From: Eonycteris spelaea
Lineage: Eukaryota > Chordata > Mammalia > Chiroptera > Pteropodidae
NCBI GenBank assembly: GCA_003508835.1
Contig: PUFA01000077.1
Span: 4,230,001-4,294,000, forward strand
DNA: 64,000 nt
Reading direction: 5' to 3'
Every line of letters starts with the position of its first letter. Position 1 is the first letter of the stretch. The notes beneath the pieces were generated by a model. It saw only the letters and a program-made list of their open reading frames with translations, made no database searches and was not told where the DNA came from. The position numbers were made by a program, and so were the translations under genes. This document shows positions 11,815 through 24,175 of the stretch, one piece after another.

Positions 11815-11852
<38 letters not shown>
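11815..11852. repeat. (TG)16(CG)3 alternating purine-pyrimidine tract
   Basis: Sixteen TG units are followed directly by three CG units, 38 bp of unbroken alternating pyrimidine-purine. Such tracts can adopt Z-DNA under negative supercoiling; that is a family property, not shown here. Confidence 0.9.
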
Positions 11853-12154
11853 CCTTCATTCATAGTGGCCTAGCTAGTGGCTCCCTTGAAGGAACCATCT
11901 TTGTCTCTATATGAAAGGTGGATACCAAAAAAAGTAAACTTCTACTGCAGGTGATATAAGTGAAGGGATAGGGAAAGATCTAATTAGTGATCTTTCTTGG
12001 AAAACTGAAGTTTATTGGAGAAAATTTATACACAGTGGCTTTAAGATTTGGGACTCTTGAAGTTCTTGAAACACAGCTCTCACAAATGACAACGGTCTCT
12101 GTAATAATCCTCTATCCCTAACCTGCTACCATCCCACTCCCTTACTTATCCCTC

Positions 12155-12592
12155 TGTTGACCTTAAGACAGCCAGGTATTTCTCCAGCAAAATGGGTTTA
12201 TTTGGGAACAACAAAGAATTACAATTCAGGACACTGGGTCTAAAGGTGAACACCACACAGGTCTAGGGAATCCAAGGAGAGGCGCACTCTTTTATGGGCT
12301 TGGGAGGAGTTGTTGTAAAGGAAGCATCCATTGGAGGAAACTGAAAGGTGGAAGTATAGTGACTTTTCACTGGCCGAGTTACCGCGGTTTCCCATTGGTT
12401 GAGCTGTTACTGGGCGAGGAGGAATCTCTTCTACCTGCTAGAGTGAAGCAATATCACTTCCTGTGGGAGACGCAAGGTATGGCTCTTCCTGTTGGGGTGA
12501 GTGTGGTGTGTTGAGTGACATGTCCGTGAGCGTTCTCTCTTTCAGCCTCCTGACTCCATTTTAAACGCCATTTCTGCTTATTAATTTTCACA
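12155..12592 (-). mobile_element. Solo endogenous retrovirus LTR (ERV1/gamma-like)
   Basis: A 438-bp block that on the minus strand begins TGTGAAAATT and ends GGTCAACA. Read in that direction it has promoter order: CCAAT at about 12391-12400, a second CCAAT near 12328-12334, a TATA-like CATAAAAG at about 12288-12297, and AATAAA at 12197-12202, about 45 bp before the end. The TATA-to-poly(A) spacing of about 90 bp fits a gamma-type R region. The four-base flanks cctc and cttc agree at three of four positions. No gag, pol or env sequence adjoins it, so it is a solo LTR. I cannot name the family. CpG sites are fairly well kept, which suggests it is younger than the surrounding MaLR copies. Confidence 0.75.
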
Positions 12593-13684
12593 CTTCTAAC
12601 TCTTGAAAAATCATCCTTTGGAAATTCTCATCTTATGTGGAAGGCCTGTCCTTCACGTCCTCATGGTTCCGCGTTTTATCTAGGCATGCGGGGTACCCTC
12701 ATCATGCGTGGGACGGAGGGGGTGTTCAGTAGATCCTGACTGAACTCCGAAGGGCTGACGTCGTACCTAGGCATCTCAGGTCCCAGCAAACACTGTGAAC
12801 TGTGTCTAACCAGTGTCACTTAAAGGGCCGAGAGGCCTGCAACCTGCATGCTCTCTCGTGGACAGTCTTCACCCACCGCAGGGTCCAATTTCCTGTTCCT
12901 TTCGCTGGGTGTGGGTTGTCTATGACGAAAGGCTGCTTCTAATCTGTGACGCTCCCTCATGATTAAATTAGACTCCTCTCAGACTGGTCTGGGAAGCTAT
13001 TTTATACTTTCATTAACTCTAAAGGGCCATTTCAATTACAGTCCCTGTTTGGTAAACAAGTTATCTTTGACTTACAGACTTCTCTAATACCCAGAAAACA
13101 TGCCCTTTAAAGGAACACTGATATGCAGCAGAAATTCATAATTTTGTACACAGCTATCTTTTGAAAGGCTGTTGACATTATCACTAAATCCAAAAGGAGC
13201 AATTTTTCACACAAAAAAATTGTCTCTGCTTCAGTATCCTCTGTTTTGTTTTCGTTGGGTGTGTCTGTGGGTTGCCTTGTTGATTTTCTCAGTTTATTTA
13301 TCCTTTAAAAAAAGAAAGCCAAGAATTCTTTGAAGGAAGAGGCTGTTACAGTGTAAGGAGTGTCCAGCCTCAATACCCATTTTCTAAAAGTCATGGCCTG
13401 GACTAACAGCCATCCAATTATGTCAGACATCATAACACTGGTTACTATATGAAAGAAATATCAACATGTTCACTTTCAGTCGGATCTACTAAAGTTTTAT
13501 AACTAAAACAAAAGCAAAATATAATTTACTTTAGAGAAATCTCAAAATTTGTGTGTGTCCAAGGACCAAGTGACAAATTCCAAAGTCCACTTATCTTACT
13601 TTAGTTTAAATGTCTTCATAAAACCTGCCCCAGCTGGGAAGGTTCATTTTTTTTTTTCTCTGACCTCCTGGAAGCAAGGAGGCA
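12593..13684. other. Unique-looking intronic sequence
   Basis: No exon or confident repeat recognised. Confidence 0.5.
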
Positions 13685-13918
13685 ATCTAGTATGAAGAAC
13701 ATAAATCTTGTTGTCAGGCAGTTCTAGTCTGCAAGTCAGCTCAGCTATTTACAGTGCGATCTTGAACGAGTTACTTATCTTCTCCACGCTTTACTTTCCT
13801 CATCTATAAAACGGGGGTGATAAAAGTCTCTCTCCCATATGACTATTAGGGGTATGAAATCAGATAATGTGTATAAATGGCTTATAGCACAGGGCCTGAC
13901 AAAAAGTAAGTTCTCAAA
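13685..13918 (+). repeat. MIR SINE, nearly full length
   Basis: Contains caagtcagctcagctattta, acgagttacttatcttctcc, tcctcatctataaaacgggg and a tail with agcacagggcctgacaaaaa and gtaagttctcaaaaa. Confidence 0.75.
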
Positions 13919-13919
13919 A

Positions 13920-14125
13920 ACCAGCATTTCTCAAAATTTTGGTCTGTAGATCGCAAATTTCTGCAATTCGGTCTGCTTCAGAATCAGGCTGCTAATTACA
14001 AATTCACGTATCCGCCTCTTCTAAAATCCTATTATTCAAAAATGCTGAAGATGGCCTTAGGAATCTACATATATAGCATGGGCCTTTGGGTTAAGTCTTG
14101 TGTATACTATTGTTTGAGAATATCT
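13920..14125 (+). repeat. MER5-type hAT relic
   Basis: Begins cagcatttctcaaaattttg and closes near tgtttgagaatatct; these are MER5-type termini. The interior is diverged. Confidence 0.5.
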
Positions 14126-14157
14126 GCAATCAGTGTCAATTACCATTACCATTCTCT

Positions 14158-14345
14158 ACCAGTGATTTCCAAAGACCAGACCTTTGGATGTCTGCCTCAG
14201 TATCACTGGGGTACTCATTAAAACTGTAGGCTCTTGCATTCCAAATCCACTGAATTCTGATATCTAGGGATTGAGACTATACATTTCTATTTTTGTAACT
14301 TCTGCTCGAGCCTCTGATACACAGGCTGCTTTGGGATCCCCTGGC
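14158..14345 (+). repeat. MER5A-type hAT relic
   Basis: Contains accagtgatttccaaagacc, tcagtatcactggggtactc, ccaaatccactgaattctga and a terminal cacaggctgctttgggatcc. Same orientation as the preceding MER5-type relic. Confidence 0.6.
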
Positions 14346-15439
14346 CCACATAACTCATCCTGACACTGGATCATAGCCCTTTATTTTTTAACCATTTTGT
14401 CAGTGTCTATGATACCATGATAAATGTTTGTTGTTGAATGAGCTGACCTGAACGAAAGTGTGTCTGCCCAAGAAAACCTCTAAGCTCAGACAGAGCTACT
14501 CAGGGATTTCTCGCTCCTCATTTCTTCCTAATGTTATATTCAGGAACATCTGGTTCCTGCAGGTGGTTTTTCTGAACTCTAGTCACCAATGTACACTTTT
14601 CATAATTTCTGTTGTATCCGCTTGTACAATTGTGAGAACAACTGCTAGCTGCCCACCCTATATCTACTCTCCTTTTTACTAAAATAACTCCACTTATTAG
14701 GAGTGACAATATATCCAGTTAAAAATTCTATATCCTAGCTCCAGCTTATCTTTCACGTTCGCCTTCCTCCAACAATTCCGACACAGACGTGTGTCCTCGG
14801 CCTCCACCCCATTAGACACTCGTTCAGATATCCAAGTTCATACTCATTTGGTCGGGTCATCCGTACAGGCATCTCCTATACTGAAAAGAGGTCTCTTTCA
14901 TGTCTGCTGGCACACTCTTCGTCGTTATCAAACAGGAAACACTGTAAATGTTATTTCTAAATAGAAAAGTGGCTGTGAAAACACAGAATGACATGTGTTT
15001 CTCCTCCACTCTTTAACCTTATGTTTTCTCCCTCACATTCCCTTTATGCAATGAACACATTGGCAGCCAACATGCTCTTTTTGTAATTCTTAAAAGAATC
15101 ACGAGGAAAATTCCAAGGACATCTGAACATTTGTTAGAAATGAAATGAGACATAGAAAGGTACTGTTTCACACGTAGTACCATGTCAGGTTTGAAATCTT
15201 TAAAAATATGAATGTTTTCTGGATGATCTTGGACCTACGTCAGGGCTTTTAAAAAAGGCTTCATATAAAACTGCCCTCATACTAACTATGAGATCTTCAG
15301 GTTTCTAAAACTGGTGATGTGGGGCACTAACTATTATGAACCTAACTGGAGAGAGGAGGAAGGAATTCTTCCACTTCTCACTGGCAGACATCATAACATC
15401 ATAACATCTACCAGAGTCTCACGTCAGCCTCATTTAAGT
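14346..15439. other. Unique-looking intronic sequence
   Basis: No exon or confident repeat recognised. Confidence 0.5.
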
Positions 15440-15545
15440 AGATAACAGTATCTGCTTCACAGGATAACTGAGAATCAAATGAGGTAACATATAGAAAGTA
15501 GGAACCGTAGGAAGCAGCACACGGAGTGTTCATAGAAGTAAATGT
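15440..15545 (+). repeat. MIR tail fragment
   Basis: Contains ctgcttcacaggataactga and gaatcaaatgaggtaacata, typical of the 3' half of MIR. Confidence 0.5.
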
Positions 15546-16846
15546 AAACGCGCACTTTGTTAATGCTGCTTCCTGGACTCCCCACATCCCCGGCTGGCCT
15601 CGCAGGGCTCATCAGAGATGGAACGGCATCCACTGTCACATGAGCATATCCTTAACCAAGTCTGATCCCCGCTACCCCTGTGCTAATTGTAGGTTTCAAC
15701 CCATCACAACAGCACCTTTGATGAATTGGGCTGTCTGCAAGGCACTGTACTTCCCTAAAGGAAGCATTTGCAGAAGTGGGTAGCACACAGAACATCCACC
15801 GTAACCGGCTTGATGCTTAGCATCATGGACCCTTAGACGCTTCTCTCCGGGATTTTCCTCAATCCTTGGATCATCAGTAAGTCCTTACAAAAATTAACCA
15901 TGCCAGACTCCTCAAGAACACACTTCTTGTATTTTCATCTTTTGCTTCCAACAATTTACTTCTTTCTACAGCATCTTCTTATGTGCTTTTCATCTGTCAA
16001 ACTCTGTTAAATTTAGTCAACTTCACCTCCGCCTTTGGATCCTTAGAGAATTGAAGACCGTTTTCATCACAGTCACTTTTTCCCTCTCCACCTTAAGCCC
16101 CAAGGATCGAAGGTGTACACGTAATTCTGGATAGATCTGCCAGAGATGCACAACAGCCCCGGCACCTCCTAACTCTCTGCCAGGAAGGAATGTCTAAGAA
16201 TAACTCTGGATTTAGACTCACAGTGTGGGGAGTGTAAAGTCTTGGACAGAAAACACATTAACCATGACAACACGATGGGTTATAGACGTGCTACAGCTGC
16301 TACCAACGGCTGTCCTGTTTTATGAGTCTGTAAATACACCCATTTTGGCCTCTTTTTGCCTCGTACTCATTTTGCCTGCAACAAATTTTAGGGTCCTCTC
16401 TAGCATCGTCCCCCTGAGCGTCTTACAAAGTCCTGTCTGTGCCCTTTTCTCTTCTTCCCTCATGAAAACTCAGTTCTTCTTTTGTGTTCATTGAGTGCAA
16501 AGGGGTGTGATTTAGGTTAAAGAAAATGACTTCTTTAATTGGAAGCATTTGGTCTCAGTGGCTGCAAAGATCCATTCTCATTAAATTAAATTGAAAAAGG
16601 GACTATTCAGTTGAAGATGATGAGGATGACGATCCTGATAAAACAAGTAAAAAAAAAAAATTTAATTTTACTACTTTCTCTTAAAGAGAATATTAGGAGA
16701 CTATCTCTTCCTACTACTTTTATTAATAGTCACTAATTATCTACAGCTGACCCTATTTATGGGCAAAGCTAAGTCTTCTGTGAACATAGATTTTTTTTAA
16801 GTGCGTAAAAGCTGAAAGCTTTGCTAGGAAGCTACTCAAACCTATA
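15546..16846. other. Unique-looking intronic sequence
   Basis: No exon or repeat recognised. Open frames at 15526-15783 and 16225-16494 show no known domain. Confidence 0.5.
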
Positions 16847-16920
16847 TTGTGTGTGTGTGTGTGTATATGTATACACAGTCCTATATATATATATATATAT
16901 GTATGTGTGTATACATATAA
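16847..16920. repeat. (TG)n / (TA)n compound microsatellite
   Basis: A TG run, then tatatgtatacacag, a (TA)10-like run at 16882-16900, and a second TG/TA stretch. Confidence 0.85.
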
Positions 16921-17379
16921 ACAGACCTATGTCAAACTAAGAAGCTGAGCAATTTAAAAATATTTTTACCAAGAAACTTAAAAAAATACTTAAAAAAAAA
17001 ATCCATTCGCACCGTTCGAACAGGCCATCCCCATGACGTGAGGTGATAGCCGTCCATTCCCATGACACAGGCCGAAAGAGGGTGTAGCTGTTACATGAGT
17101 CACCGGCAGTCAGCGCGTCATCGTAAACTCCGGTGACTGCGGCCACTCACCACGAGGCTGGCACAAGCACTGCCCTCGGCCTAGTTCTCTTCCTCTCACC
17201 CTGCAGGCGTCGCCGTGCTGAATTCTGAAGTCCCCTTCACGTCAAATGCCATTAACGGCGAGGGTGACGGGGGTGCCCACACCTGGAAGAGCAGGTGCGT
17301 GGATGTTCCTGGCGTTCTCCGAATAGTTCTGCGAAGCGGATTCCTTTGCAGGGGATCCTTCGTCCACACCCTGTTCTCG

Positions 17380-17402
17380 TGGCTTTTTTTTTTTTTTTTT
17401 TT
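17380..17402. repeat. Poly(T) tract
   Basis: About eighteen T in a row, followed by gggtaaatg. No SINE body is recognisable next to it on either side. Confidence 0.7.
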
Positions 17403-17784
17403 GGGTAAATGTTTATACAGCTGTTAAAAAAGGAGGGGAAAAACAACTTTTGGGACTCAAAAAAAAAAAAAGAAAAAGAAACCCTCCCTGAAACAGATCC
17501 TCCTCTCTTGCTTTGATTTTCCATCTTCTCACACTTATAAAAAATAGCTTCCAGAGAGTTTTGATTCATAGGGCAGATCATTAGGAAAAGTGTGAGGTCA
17601 GTGAAGTTTCACTGCGGCCACCAGGAGTGGCGTGTAAGATATTTCACCACTAGCTTGGGTACCAGCTGAAGCGAAGGCCGTCAGGGAGCCAGCCTTGGAT
17701 CCTCCGCAGAGGCGGCCTCGGCCTCTCTCATATCTTTTGCCTTCCTTTGAGGTCTTGCATCTGGTTCCATTTGGTCGAGGTCTT

Positions 17785-18000
17785 CCATTCAGTCAAATAC
17801 TTAACTGAGCACCTCCTGTGTCTTCGTGCCCCAGGCATTGTATAGTGAAGAGGGCACAAGTAGTCCCTGTCCTCCTAGAATGGAGGGTCTATGATGGTGA
17901 CAGACCAAAAAAGCGAGGGAACAAACAAATGATTATAAAATTGTGGTAATAAACAAAGCAAGTGATGAGATAAGGGAGCGGGGAGAAGGAACGACTTACT
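17785..18000 (+). repeat. L2 LINE 3' fragment
   Basis: Phrases actgagcacctcctgtgtct, ccccaggcattgtatagtga, agtagtccctgtcctcctag and aacaaacaaatgattataaa are in L2 order. Confidence 0.65.
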
Positions 18001-19477
18001 TTAAATAAAATCATTCTTCGATGGACTGTTAGGGCTTAAACAGTTAGTCTGGTAAGAGTTATTTACATCATAAGAAGAGACAAACCATTAAGCCCAAGAA
18101 ATAAATGGTTAATGACGGAATTTCAGCCATAAAAGGACATAATGAGAAAATTATTTGGGGAGATGGGACATTGGACAGGGGTTTTTCCTAATCTCATAAA
18201 TCACCTCATCTAGGAAGCCATCTGGGGAGTCTATTTTTAAAGCTGGATAAATTCACAAATATAAAGAAGTCCTGGTCTGAAAGGATAAACTGTTCAAGAC
18301 GTTCCTTCTTGGGCTGGGATCAGGCAAGAAAGAAGAACTTTTACCGTTTATTTTACCCCATTCTCTATCGTTTGCATTTTTAATGAGCTTTTAATGCTTT
18401 TGTCACTTAAAAAGTATATGCATGCAGGGGCCCTCTTCTGAAGAGCTCATGCTTAAAACGTATAATTCCCGTACCATTTTTATATTTTTGAATTATTTCA
18501 AACTTTACATTTGAAGTTTGTGGTAATTTGTCACAGCGGCTATGGGAAAGTAGTATACCATGGTGGGGGGTGGGGGAGGGGCATCAACCTGCCTCCCACA
18601 AGTAGTGTGATGGATTTGTGTAAGCATGTGTGATGTGTGTGATGTGTCCACTCCTGTTTCATGGCCAGGGTTCTTGCCAAATGGGCATTTTTGCAGGATG
18701 GCAATTTTCAGGCACACTAGTGAAAAAATGAGCATCCTTCACAACAGAACCACGAAGGAGGATCCTAACTAATGAGTTTGCTGATTGATCACCATTTGGA
18801 CTGGTGAGCTCTTAATGAGGACATAAGTCACTAGCTAATTATACAAAGCAGGAGTTTGGGAACACACTACCACTAGAGGAGGCAGAGCCTGCTAATTTGC
18901 TGATCTCTGCAGTCTGGAAGGGGGCCAGCTCTGGCCGAGCCCCCCGCACAGCGGCAGGGCGCTGCCCTTCTCCAGGACCGAAGCTGCCCATCCTGCAGCC
19001 CCAAGCTCTTAAGACCTGCAGAACCTGGAAGTCCTGAAAAGGTTGTGGTTTTACGTATTTACATGTAATTCAAACTAAAATCAAGCCCTAATTTTAAAAT
19101 AGAATATATAAACTGTATGCTGAAATGAAAAGTTTCCAGCTGCAAAATTCTTCGTTCGCTCCCCAAAGCTAAACCTTTCTCTCTTGTGGAGGGGTATTCC
19201 TTTGCTGGCGTTTAACCACATGGTGGGCGCACCTGCACACCAGTCCAGCGCCAGCAGCGTTCACGCCCTGTCTGCTCCCAGCAGCGTCTCCTTCTGGGTT
19301 TCCAGGTCCTCCCTATTCTGGCCTCGTGTCCTCTCACCAGGGGAGAGTCTCCTGATTCTCAACAGGAACTCAAGGTTTATCTGGGCCATTGTTTTTCACT
19401 GGGTCCCCCAAGCCCCAGGTTAATTCCTCATTCTCACCTTGGCACATTTGCTCATAACAGCATCCCCTATCTGTAAT
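18001..19477. other. Unique-looking intronic sequence
   Basis: No exon or confident repeat recognised. A G-rich run (ggtggggggtgggggagggg) lies near 18561-18580. Confidence 0.5.
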
Positions 19478-19783
19478 GCTGTATTTGGAGATAGGTTCTT
19501 TAAAGAGGTAACTAAGTTAAAATGAAGTCGTAACGGTAGGCCTGAATCCAGTATGACTTTTGTCCTTTTAAGAGGCTATTAGGAGACAGACACATACAGA
19601 GGAAAGACCAGTGAAGACAGGGAGAAGATGGTCATCTACAAGCCAAGAAGAAGCCTCAGAAGAAACCAACCCTACCAGCACCTTGACCTCAAACTTCTAG
19701 CCTCTACAACTGTGAGAAAATAAACTTCTGTGTTTAAGCTACTTTGCGGTACTTTGTTATAGCAGCCCGAGGGAATTAATGCA
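19478..19783 (+). mobile_element. MaLR LTR (MLT1-like), 5'-truncated
   Basis: Contains ctgtatttggagataggttc, tttaaagaggtaactaagtt, gagaagatggtcatctacaa, gcctcagaagaaaccaaccc, agcaccttgacctcaaactt and tttgttatagcagcccgagg, ending taatgca. The first part of the LTR is missing. Confidence 0.85.
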
Positions 19784-20759
19784 ACTTACTTTAATACAAT
19801 GAAAGGACAGATACTGTAATAGAAGTCTATTTAAAATATTAGAAACCATAAACACAGAAGAAAAGGATTATATAACTTCTAAAATAAATAAAAAGGAAAA
19901 ATAAAACAAAAGAACAAAGTAAAAACAATAATCTGGTAGAGGGCAAGAAAAAAAGGAATACAAAAAGAAACAGATAAAGCAAAGATCCTAACATAGGAAG
20001 AGTTTGGTGTTTGGTGTTACTTAAACTGAGGGAAATGATGGGTTAAACCACACCTATGCCCCACGTGGGAGCATTTCTCTCACTAATGACCCAGGTGGAT
20101 GAGCGAATCACTACCTACCAGCAATATAGTCCTGCCTGCAGGCACTGGGCTGGAGCAGGACACCCTGAGCCATCAGAAGGTTCAGCTGCCACTAAGGTGC
20201 AAAGCTCCTGCCTCTCCCACCTCCCGCCACCATGGAGTGTCTCTAAGGACAGCCGCCAGCGATGCAGACCCACCTTGGAGAAGTCGATACTCACAGTGAA
20301 AAATGATGAAAATGCTACTTACCATGAGCACACACTAATTTTAAAAAAAAATTTATTTAAAAAAAAAAAACAAAACATCAGAATGAATGGAAAACAGACT
20401 TTGTCAGTCCTTGGGGAGGGAAGAGAGATGCACCTCACTTTACCTAGTGTCACCTGTGTATACGCACAGATATCTCGCAATGCTAGGCCAGTGCTTTGCC
20501 TGATGTTTTCAGGCTTTGTAGAAGATACCAGAAAAATTGGCTCTATACTTTCTGGAATCAGCATAGACCTGCCACACCATGTGAAAATATGTAATCCTAA
20601 GGATCCTGAGGTAAGACTTACTAAATTCATATTTTCTACCCAAATCTTTCCTTTTGGGGTCCTCCAGGAGGCTGGACCAATGTCCTTAGCCCATCTGCTC
20701 ATAGATATCTAATTAAACATGGGAAGACTTATATAGTTATTTAATTCAATACGATTGTG
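19784..20759. other. A-rich and unique sequence with a 218-codon open frame
   Basis: A-rich stretch at 19800-20000. A plus-strand frame runs from 20056 to 20712 without a stop but crosses a poly-A tract that encodes a lysine run and shows no known domain. I regard it as chance. Confidence 0.4.
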
Positions 20760-20945
20760 TTTCGCCTTGTACATTTTCTCTGTTGATCACTGTTTGATTT
20801 TGAAACTTCTCACTTTGTCATTTCCTTCATTAATCAGCTCATAAACTACTTGAGAACAGGGACTATGTTTTGCATATGTAGCCCACTAATGCCCTTGAGC
20901 AGGGCTGACCCTAGAACAGATAATTAACCTAAATTTGCTGAATTT
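20760..20945 (+). repeat. L2 LINE 3' end
   Basis: Contains cataaactacttgagaacag, ggactatgttttgcatatgt and agcagggctgaccctagaac, ending near taaatttgctgaattt. Confidence 0.6.
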
Positions 20946-21599
20946 TCTCAATAATGCTAAACAGAGCACGTATAAAATTAATGGTGGTTGTTATTCGTCT
21001 TATCTGCCTCTGAGCTTGAGATTAATTAGACCCTTGTTCACGATTACTTTTAGCCACCTGTTTGTTGGCCAGGGATCGAAGAGTGGGGAAAAGCGAGAAG
21101 TAGCAAAATCAGAAGTTAGCAACTAACAATTAGAAGCTCTCGGGGGAAAAAAAGAAAATGGTCAATAAAGAAACTGGAACTATTCTTTAAAATTATTTTT
21201 TTAATATCTGTGGAGTATTTTTTCATGTTTCCTATGATAGTCTTAAACAATTAAACCATAAAAAGAATAATCACCTCTGAGATACGAAGTGATAGGAAGC
21301 CAACCCACATAGCTTCCAAAAAGGTAAGCCAGATGTGTGGCAAATTTGGGGGCGGAGGGAGGTGGGCGCGGGTTCGCTGAAACTACTCTTAGGATTTTTG
21401 TTCCTGCTGCTTATTAGTAGAGTTGGTTTTCACATAGAAGACTTCGGCTTCAAGGTTAACTCAAATATCTTCCTTGTCAGCCTTCCCTGAGTCTCTCCAA
21501 ACAGTGAAACACTGAGCTTCCACTTGATCTCACTCAAATATGCCCTTAGCACATATCACGGTGCCTGTAGCTAACTGCTAAGTTTTGACTCCAGCGCTG

Positions 21600-21837
21600 G
21601 CCAGTGAGCGCTTGCGAAAAGTGATGATGTTTGTTTTCTGTTTCCACTATGTAGAGTGGCCTTCTCCCCTGTAAAAGTACAAGGAGACATTCTGACCTGG
21701 AGGAGGGCCCTCACCACACCAAGCTGGCGCCCTGCCCTCGGCCTTTCAGCCTCCAGAATCGTGAGAATTGCATTTCTTGTTTATAAGCCACCCGGCCTGT
21801 GGTATTCTGTTAGGGCAGCCCGAAGGAACCAAAACAG
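21600..21837 (+). mobile_element. MaLR LTR (MLT1-like), 3' part
   Basis: The end is clear: ggcctttcagcctccagaat, cgtgagaattgcatttcttg, ataagccacccggcctgtgg and tgttagggcagcccgaagga, closing with accaaaacaga. The upstream portion is diverged. Confidence 0.7.
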
Positions 21838-21849
21838 ACGTTGGGATTA

Positions 21850-22018
21850 CTCTGCAAACACTATCAGTTACTCGTCACAAAACCTTTGCAAAGTCGTCCT
21901 TATACCCTTTCACAGATAAGAAGACAGCTTAGAAACGAAACTAAACCAGCTTGCTCAGGTCACATAGCTAGTAGGCATAAAACCAGGCAACTCCATAGCC
22001 CATGCTCTTTACCACGGT
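21850..22018 (-). repeat. MIR relic
   Basis: Contains ctttcacagataagaagaca, gctcaggtcacatagctagt, ggcataaaaccaggcaactc and catgctctttaccacggtat. Confidence 0.65.
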
Positions 22019-22021
22019 ATA

Positions 22022-22235
22022 CAGTGGCGGTTATTAAATTTCATCGTGTGTCAGAAGCTCCTGAGAGCTTGCTGAAAATGCAGATTTCCAGGCCCTACTT
22101 CCTGGGCTGGGGGAGGGGGAATTCTGATTCAGTAGGTTTGAGGGTGGCACCATGGAATCTGCATTTTTACTGAGCATCATGCACCTCCAGGCAATTCTGA
22201 TGGAGCTCTACACAACACGCTTGTGAAACCCTCCG
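22022..22235 (+). repeat. MER5A-type hAT relic, nearly full length
   Basis: Contains cagtggcggttattaaattt, gagagcttgctgaaaatgca, gattccaggccctacttcct-like text, attctgattcagtaggtttg and tccaggcaattctgatggag, ending near cttgtgaaacc. Confidence 0.7.
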
Positions 22236-22619
22236 GTACTGCTGCGTGCTCAACAGATGCCCGATCGCTGACGTCGAATGAGCAAATATAACATCTATAA
22301 CGTGTATACAAAACAAGTGCTACATGGCACTCTTTGTGTCTGTCCGTACCAGGGTGAAGCGGAGAATTACAATGGTGAGACCGATTTAGGAACCGCAATG
22401 TTAGACGAATTCAAATGGGCTTCTTTATATCAGGACACCTTGGAGCCTTCGATGTCGGCAAAATATCAAAGGGACAATGCAGCATTTTTTTTTTTTTCCG
22501 AAGTCATTTGATCAGAGATTCCATTTCTTCTTGTTCTCTTACATAATCCCATTTTAAAACTGCAGTAACCGAGTCTAGAAAGCAGCGCCTTGGCAAATAA
22601 ATTCACGGTAATAGCGTCC

Positions 22620-22860
22620 ACTGATATGGGGCCCTGCAGTTTACAAAGTGCTTTTGCGTGCATCGTCATTACCGTTTCCGGAGGGGTAGGGGGAGACGCA
22701 GGCTCTCAGAGACACTATCAGCGGTTCACCCAAGGAGAGAGAGCTCATACGAGCAGAGTGAGGACTGGAACTGAGTCCTGCGGGCCGGGATCCAGTTTAT
22801 CTCTGGGCACCACGTGGGACTCTTCTCTCCCAGATAACTTTAGAGCTTCGGGGACACAGG
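22620..22860 (-). repeat. Possible MIR relic
   Basis: The stretch gcagtttacaaagtgctttt, followed by cacccaaggagagagagctc and gaggactggaactgagtcct, follows reverse-strand MIR loosely. Confidence 0.4.
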
Positions 22861-22879
22861 TGTGACACAGTGCAAAGCC

Positions 22880-22990
22880 ATTTTTCCTTTCTTTGCCTCA
22901 GTTTCCTCATCTGTAAAATGAGGCGTTTGTAACAAATTTAAGAGAGGAAACTTGTCCAAAGTCAAATAGCTATTTTTAGTAGCATCACAG
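22880..22990 (+). repeat. MIR core fragment
   Basis: Contains ttgcctcagtttcctcatct and gtaaaatgaggcg, a well-kept MIR core. Confidence 0.65.
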
Positions 22991-24175
22991 AGTTCACGGT
23001 CAATTTTCTTAACTCCTTAACCAGTTTGATCGATCTGCATTAAACTAGGAGCCGTAAAAGTGCGAGGCACTCCAGCTGCAGTAAAAAAAAATCAGGCACG
23101 GTCCCCTCTCTGACATATCACACCTCCCAGAATGGTTGGTAGAAATTCTTCTGTGCAACTGTCTTTTGAAAAACTGCTTCCCAGGCCAGAGCAGCATGCC
23201 CTTTTGTGCCCTGGCTCTGGCCTTCCATCTCCTGAAAAAAAACAAGGCACAAAAACAGACGAACAGTACAGCACTGCCTTGAAATGTCACCAAAGTCCTC
23301 GTTGCCACTGCCACATGGCCAGCCGTGTCTGAACGCCTCAAATCTACAGTTACTCAACAGCAGGGCTGGAACTCAGCTTTACTTTGGTAATAAAAGCTGC
23401 TACCCGACTCTTCATACATTTCAACTTTCCTCCCTATTTCACAGCTCAGGAAGCATCGTTCCGATGTGGAGGGATTTTTTTTATTATTATTATTATTTAA
23501 GAGGAGATATAAGACAGCTTATTTTTTCCACCTCGCGATTGCATATCACCTCCCATAAGCTATAACACGGTAATTTGCAACACGACTTTTAATTGCTCAC
23601 GTCTGTTAAGACGCCAGGGCATTGGGCGTCTCCTTGCTCTCCCCCCGACTCCAGCTCGTTGTGTGTCTGGCACCGGCCCTGCCAGAGCCTGGGTTAATAT
23701 GTACTCATTAGCTGCACATTAGTATCAAACCAAGAATCAACACGATGGATCTCACATGTTGGAGCTTGGGTCAGAGTCTCAGCTGAGGCTCCTCGAATGC
23801 AGAGGCCAGCAGCCGGAGCACGCACGGAGCGTGTCGTGCTCAAAGGGGTTCCTGGGGAAGATGACAAACATGGGGCCTCGTTAAAAACTGAGGGGACAAA
23901 AAGAAATGTCCCTTCGCAGGACCCACGAGGCTTCACGGTTCTCGATTTGCCTTTCCACTCACGTGAAGAATTTATCGGGGTTATCACCAAAATAAAAGAA
24001 AGCTGAGCATTCAAGTGGCGTTAGCATATTTCCAGGAATCAAATAGTACCATGCATCAGAGATCCAAGCAAAAGTTTTAAAGCATGTCCTGTTCGATCCA
24101 AGTGTTATTTTTATCCTCCGAATCACATAAGCTGTTTTAAATCCAATGGCAGTAACACAATTACAGCATACGTTT
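22991..24175. other. Unique-looking intronic sequence
   Basis: No exon or confident repeat recognised apart from a short (ATT)n run at about 23478-23499. Confidence 0.5.

Noticed and set aside
17380..17402. Poly(T) tract as the tail of a reverse-oriented SINE or processed pseudogene
   Set aside because: No SINE body, tRNA-like promoter box or gene-like sequence adjoins it.
20056..20712. 218-codon plus-strand open frame
   Set aside because: It is the longest non-satellite frame, but it crosses a poly(A) tract, has no known domain, and a frame of this length is not very unlikely by chance in 64 kb read in six frames. Not called as a gene.
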